From Hyphomicrobiales bacterium (lineage in GTDB: Bacteria > Pseudomonadota > Alphaproteobacteria > Rhizobiales > Xanthobacteraceae), in assembly GCA_016201085.1 (NCBI GenBank), contig JACQDO010000120.1, forward strand, positions 1 to 19,716: 19,716 bases of DNA, written 5' to 3'. A program made the translations under genes and the position numbers. Below, one piece after another: positions 16,191-19,716 of this stretch (positions are counted from its first letter, which is position 1; every line of letters begins with the position of its first letter). The notes beneath the pieces were generated by a model that made no database searches, was not told where the DNA came from, and worked only from the letters and a program-made list of their open reading frames with translations.

Positions 16191-16565
16191 GGCTGCCTTG
16201 AAGCCGCCGATCCTACGTGGCGTTGCTCAATATCGTGCAAACGCACAGGCTTATCGGCGCGCGTGATAAATGAGTGGCAAATGGCCGCGTCACGACTTCA
16301 ATAAAATTGTTTCGAATTGGCCCGCGCCCAGTACCGATGCTTATCGAACAGAAGCAGCGGTTATCGAGACGGTATGCGGAAGCGCCGCGAGAGAATTTTT
16401 TTGTAGTTAATGTTCATTTTGAGGCGAATTTTCAGCGCGTTTCGTTGCGCGCGCGTTCGTGGAACTTACGAGTCTTGCGTTCCGCATATGGTTAACAAGC
16501 GATTGCTGATTGTCGCGGGCACGACTTTCTGTTAGGGTAAAAAAATTGTTAACTGGTGCGTCGAA
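16191..16565. promoter_or_regulatory. Divergent control region between the GGDEF-EAL gene and rpfF
   Basis: 375 bases without a gene. GTTAACAA (16491-16498) and TTGTTAAC (16546-16553) form an 8-bp inverted repeat 47 bases apart. Between them lies a possible rpfF promoter, TTGTCG (16510-16515) and TAGGGT (16533-16538), 17 bases apart, though the -10 fits poorly. TTATCG occurs three times: 16251-16256, 16341-16346 and 16361-16366; the last two sit in g(c/g)TTATCGA copies 20 bases apart. A GGTG before the rpfF ATG (16555-16558) is its likely ribosome site. The region is more AT-rich than its flanks (A/T runs near 16310 and 16395). No site can be tied to a known regulator. Confidence 0.5.
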
Positions 16566-17558
16566 ATGTCGATGTATGCGTATTCGAACGCCTATTCTCC
16601 CGGTCGGGCTATCGCTCAGGCGAAGCCCTTTGCTGCGATAGCGCCGGCGGTTCCCGCGATCGATCCCAAGCTGGCCGATCAAAAGCTGATCGATCTTAAG
16701 AAGAGCGCCGACGCGCTTCGGCTGTTTGCGCTGGAACAGCTGGAGGTAACCTGGGAAGAACAAATCGGCGCGCTTTGGACCTTCATGCGGCCGCGCGGCC
16801 GGCCGAGCTACAATTTGGAGCTGCTCGACGACATCCACGCTTTGCAGCGCGGCATCGTGGCGAAGTTCGCCGATCGACCGAACGAGTTGCGCTACCTGAT
16901 CGCCGGCTCGCGCACGCGCGGTGTGTTCAGCCTTGGCGGCGACCTCGACCTGTTCGCGGCCTCAATACGCAAACAGGACCGGCCGGCGCTGGTCACGTAC
17001 GGCAAGTCGTGCGTACGCGTCCTGCACAGGTTCTTGAACGCGCTTGACCTGCCGATCATCACCATCGGATTGGCGCAGGGCGACGCGCTCGGCGGCGGCT
17101 TCGAGTCGCTGCTCTCGTTCAATGTCAGAATTGCCGAGCGCGGCGCCAAGTTCGGCTTCCCCGAAACCATATTCGGCCTGTTCCCCGGCATGGGCGCCTG
17201 CAGCCTGGTGACGCGGCGCACCGGCGCGGCCTTCGCCGAGGAGATGATGCTCAGCGGCAAGACCTACACCGCCGAGCAGATGAAGGACGCCGGCCTGATC
17301 CACATGGTCGTTGAGCCGGGGCAGGGCATCGAGGCCGCGCGCGACTACATGAAGCGCACCGAGCGCCGGCATGTCGGCCACCGCGGCATCTTCAAGGCCG
17401 GGCTCGTGGTCAATCCGGTCACGCTCGATGAGCTCGACCGCATTGTGCAGATCTGGGCCGATACCTGCCTGCAATTGAGCGAGCGCGATCTCAAGGTCAT
17501 GCAGCGGCTGGTGTCCGCGCAGGACCGGCTGCAACCCGCCTTGCAGGCCGCCGAGTAG
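16566..17558 (+). CDS. rpfF: DSF synthase, RpfF-type crotonase-fold enzyme
   Basis: 330 residues. RpfF makes cis-2-unsaturated fatty acid signals (DSF family) from acyl-ACP by thioesterase and dehydratase steps. Both glutamates are present at the right spacing: E180 in DALGGGFES and E200 in FGFPETIFGLFPGMGA (20 apart, as E141/E161 in Xanthomonas RpfF). Other RpfF traits: FSLGGDLDLF (121-130), SGKTYTAEQMKDAGL (230-244), and a C-terminal helical region ending IWADTCLQLSERDLKVMQRLVSAQ, which is a near match to the RpfF tail and not found in ordinary enoyl-CoA hydratases. It is about 40 residues longer than known RpfF because of an Ala/Pro-rich N-terminus. No rpfB, rpfC or rpfG is seen; the only divergent partner is the GGDEF-EAL gene. 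The chain length of the product is not predictable. Confidence 0.88.
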   Translation: MSMYAYSNAYSPGRAIAQAKPFAAIAPAVPAIDPKLADQKLIDLKKSADALRLFALEQLEVTWEEQIGALWTFMRPRGRPSYNLELLDDIHALQRGIVAKFADRPNELRYLIAGSRTRGVFSLGGDLDLFAASIRKQDRPALVTYGKSCVRVLHRFLNALDLPIITIGLAQGDALGGGFESLLSFNVRIAERGAKFGFPETIFGLFPGMGACSLVTRRTGAAFAEEMMLSGKTYTAEQMKDAGLIHMVVEPGQGIEAARDYMKRTERRHVGHRGIFKAGLVVNPVTLDELDRIVQIWADTCLQLSERDLKVMQRLVSAQDRLQPALQAAE

Positions 17559-17595
17559 GACGCGCGGCAGAAATACGTCACCGAATAAATCGACG

Positions 17596-17617
17596 GCGCC
17601 GTCAATATTGACGGCGC
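17596..17617. terminator. Perfect 22-base palindrome between converging genes
   Basis: GCGCCGTCAAT (17596-17606) is followed by its exact reverse complement (17607-17617). It lies 37 bases after the rpfF stop and overlaps the stop of the DUF3551 gene (17602-17604), so an 11-bp stem could end both converging transcripts. No T tract follows closely on either strand, which lowers certainty about intrinsic termination. Confidence 0.5.
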
Positions 17618-17859
17618 GGGCGTTGGCTCTTTTCCGGCTTTCTGCCGGGCTCACTGTAGAATGGGTTGCGCTCGCAGAAGCCGCCGATGCCGCTGACGGT
17701 GGCGCGGCATTGCTCGACGGTGACGAAGCCGCAGTTGTAGGCGGCATCGCCCATGTTGAGCACGGCGCACCATTTGTAAGGATCGGCGTGAGCGTTGCCG
17801 GGCGCGGACAAGGCAGCGGCGGCTGCGCCGAAAATTGCTGCCAGAACCAATTTGCGCAT
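17602..17859 (-). CDS. Small secreted DUF3551 protein
   Basis: 85 residues. The ATG at 17859 has CGGAGA six bases upstream and starts a signal peptide (MRKLVLAAIFGAAAAALSAP, cleavage near AHA-DP). The mature part has the DUF3551 pattern: YKWCAVLN, then YNCGFVTVEQCRATVSGIGG, FCERNPFY, with four cysteines (31, 43, 51, 62) that could form two disulfides. These proteins are abundant in Bradyrhizobium and relatives and have no known role. The tail is basic (KPEKSQRPRRQY). Longer in-frame starts up to 17898 only add nonsense. It converges on rpfF. Confidence 0.85.
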   Translation of the reverse strand: MRKLVLAAIFGAAAAALSAPGNAHADPYKWCAVLNMGDAAYNCGFVTVEQCRATVSGIGGFCERNPFYSEPGRKPEKSQRPRRQY

Positions 17860-17992
17860 CGATGTCTCCGGATGGCGGTGGCGACAAATGACAGGCACCG
17901 GCAGCTAACACCAACCCCTACCGGGCCGCCGTTATTCCCAGTGTCCGCGCCCGTCACTCACTCCGCCGCCTGACTGAGCCCAATGCCTCCGC

Positions 17993-19716
17993 TCACCACC
18001 GGTATTTGATTGAGCCGGTGCCGGTATAAGTCCGCGCGTGGCTGGCGAACTCGCCGTCGAATTTGGCGGCGATCGACACGTTATTGGCGAGGCGCAGTTC
18101 GGCCCCCGCCGACAGCAAGGCCGAGTTGGCCGGTATCGGCGCGCCGTTGACCGTGAAGTTCGAGCCCGGCAGCGTCTGGAACACTGCATTCATGGCGATG
18201 TCGCTGGTGTGATCGTGCGCCCAGGCGGCGCGGGTGCGGATGGCGAGCGCCCGTCCATTGTCGAGCGCGAACGTCTTGTCGAACCAGCTGCCCAGCTCGA
18301 AGCGCGTTGCGTTGGTCCTGTTGGAGGCGTAGCTGAGCGGGAAAGTCCCGGTCCCCGACAGCACGGTTTCGCTGTAGCCCGGCGTGCGGAACTGCTGGAT
18401 TTGCGCGGCGGCATAGGGCGTGACGCCGACCCACGGCATGGCGAAGCGGTAACCGCCCTCGAGCCGGCCGCCGAAGCTTTGCGCGCGGAAGCGTGCTTGC
18501 AACGTTTCACTGCCGACGGCCGTCACCGTGCGGCCGGTCGTCATGTCGTGCCAGGCATAGGCGGCGGCGGCGGAGATATAGCTGGCGCCGAACGAATGCG
18601 AGCCATAGGCGCCGAGCTGGAACACGTCGCTCCGGCCGCCGCCGAGACCTTGCGACAGTCCCCATGACAGGTTGCCGCCGGCCAGCGCGAAGCCGAGCGT
18701 CGTATGCGGCATCACGCGATAATCGGCGCCGGCGGCGAGGCCCCAGATATGCGTCGACACGTCGTTGCTGCCGACGATCGCATCGCCGGCGGTCTTGCCG
18801 TAGCCGCCGTAACCCTGGCCCCACAAGCGCCAGCGCCGGTCGATGTCGATGCTGGCAGCGCGGCGGTCCTTCGGCGTCACCGCGGCATAGGCCGCCGCTG
18901 CTTCCGGCGATGCCATCCGCTCGCCGGGACCGAAGGCGCGCGCGAAGCCGAGCGCGCCGGGGTTGCCGCCGGGCGCGCCGCTGAGCGGATTGAGCAGCAG
19001 CGGCAGGAACGCGTTCATCATCTTTATGCCGCCGCTGGCGGCGCCGGTCGCGGCCTGGCCGCCGACCTGATCGAGCGCGCCGGTCAGCTGCGCGCCGGTA
19101 AAGCCGAGCAGCGTGTTGAAGCCGGCCGGCAGCGTCGGGTTGGCGAGCACGCCGGCGTTGATGCCGGTCGCCACCTGCGTCTGGTTCTTGGTGAAGCTCG
19201 CAAGCAGCGCGATCGTGGCCGGGTCGAGCACCAGATAGACGTGGGTGGCGTCATAGACGAGGTGCGGATTGCGCACGCGCATTGTGTCGCTGTTGAATCC
19301 GAGGGTGTCGAAGGCCGAAAAGGTCGTGCCGTTGAGTCCGCCGGTGGCCAGCAGGATGGCGTAACTGCCCGCGGCATAGGCGCCGGAGGCAAAGCTGACG
19401 AGCGCGGTGCCGGAGAGCGCGGCGGTGCCGTTCACCGTGACCATGCTGAACTGGTTGGGTCCGGCTTGCACCACATAGCTGACGCCGCTGTTGAAGGTGA
19501 GGTTGCCGTTGACTATGAGCGTGCCTGGCGTTCCAAGCAGGCCCGCCATCAGCGTGCCGCCGGCGTTGACGGTGGTATTGCCGACCGCGCCGTAGCCTGC
19601 CAGCGTGCCGCCTGAATTGAGCGTGACGGTCGCGGCGCCGGTTGTGTCGGTCGTGGTGAGTGCGATCGTTCGGCTGCTGACAATGGTGGCGCTTCCGGTC
19701 GTGCTGTTGTCGGAGA
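17993..19716 (-). CDS. Autotransporter with C-terminal outer-membrane beta-barrel (partial, 5' end outside window)
   Basis: The frame stays open to the right edge; the ATG at 19549 is internal, because the sequence before it reads as typical passenger repeats (SGGTLAGYGAVG, NTTVNAGGTL). At least 574 residues are visible. The passenger part (from 19716 to about 18900) is Gly/Thr/Asn/Val rich with beta-helix-like turns. The barrel starts near the WGQGYGGYG segment (about 18820) and ends KYRW at 17993, with the terminal aromatic residue needed for outer-membrane assembly. Type V secretion places the passenger on the cell surface; no protease or adhesin motif is visible in this part. Starting length and any signal peptide lie beyond the window. 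Confidence 0.9.
   Translation of the reverse strand, partial: SDNSTTGSATIVSSRTIALTTTDTTGAATVTLNSGGTLAGYGAVGNTTVNAGGTLMAGLLGTPGTLIVNGNLTFNSGVSYVVQAGPNQFSMVTVNGTAALSGTALVSFASGAYAAGSYAILLATGGLNGTTFSAFDTLGFNSDTMRVRNPHLVYDATHVYLVLDPATIALLASFTKNQTQVATGINAGVLANPTLPAGFNTLLGFTGAQLTGALDQVGGQAATGAASGGIKMMNAFLPLLLNPLSGAPGGNPGALGFARAFGPGERMASPEAAAAYAAVTPKDRRAASIDIDRRWRLWGQGYGGYGKTAGDAIVGSNDVSTHIWGLAAGADYRVMPHTTLGFALAGGNLSWGLSQGLGGGRSDVFQLGAYGSHSFGASYISAAAAYAWHDMTTGRTVTAVGSETLQARFRAQSFGGRLEGGYRFAMPWVGVTPYAAAQIQQFRTPGYSETVLSGTGTFPLSYASNRTNATRFELGSWFDKTFALDNGRALAIRTRAAWAHDHTSDIAMNAVFQTLPGSNFTVNGAPIPANSALLSAGAELRLANNVSIAAKFDGEFASHARTYTGTGSIKYRW

Noticed and set aside
16566..17558. Ordinary enoyl-CoA hydratase of fatty-acid breakdown
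   Set aside because: The two-glutamate spacing would fit, but FSLGGDLDLF and the C-terminal helix (LQLSERDLKVMQRLVSAQ) match the RpfF branch, and no beta-oxidation gene is nearby.

Overview
The window looks like chromosome of a GC-rich alphaproteobacterium, most likely Hyphomicrobiales near Bradyrhizobium, Rhodopseudomonas or Pseudolabrys. I base this on the high-GC codon use, the Bug-type (TctC) binding protein, a small secreted DUF3551 protein, and an intergenic palindrome whose spurious translation reads MRGLDPRIH, typical of that group. No tRNA, rRNA, CRISPR array or insertion sequence was seen.

Layout. Positions 1-3006 hold a carboxylate/sugar-acid catabolism block on the + strand: the end of a probable TRAP permease, an IlvD/Edd-type pentonate dehydratase with all three Fe-S cysteines, a dispersed palindromic repeat, and a tripartite tricarboxylate transporter binding protein. 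Positions 3344-6372 hold a two-gene + strand operon with an overlapping stop and start: a periplasmic PstS-like binding protein and a membrane PAS-GGDEF-EAL c-di-GMP enzyme. A frame-disrupted secreted-protein gene (6397-7408, -) follows, then an MBL-fold hydrolase (7550-8467, +), an AT-richer stretch with one small doubtful ORF, and an MHS-type major facilitator (9124-10467, +) ended by a strong terminator. Positions 10543-13765 (-) hold a tightly packed operon of a DUF898/YjgN membrane protein, an M48 metallopeptidase and a DUF1499 membrane protein.

The most interesting part is 13848-17558. A six-helix membrane PAS-GGDEF-EAL protein (-) is divergent from an RpfF-type DSF synthase (+). They share a 375-base control region carrying an inverted repeat around the likely rpfF promoter. 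The synthase keeps both catalytic glutamates of the RpfF family. Synthase plus c-di-GMP enzyme resembles the Burkholderia RpfF/RpfR pair, but here the putative partner has a membrane sensor front end, more like the position of RpfC in Xanthomonas. This is a candidate fatty-acid quorum-sensing to c-di-GMP module. The window ends with a DUF3551 secreted protein and the C-terminal part of an autotransporter (-, runs off the right edge).

Taken together, two c-di-GMP enzymes with matching PAS-GGDEF-EAL cores but different sensory inputs (a periplasmic binding protein; possibly a diffusible fatty acid) lie within 12 kb, near envelope-maintenance genes and a surface autotransporter. The functional link among these blocks is inference.
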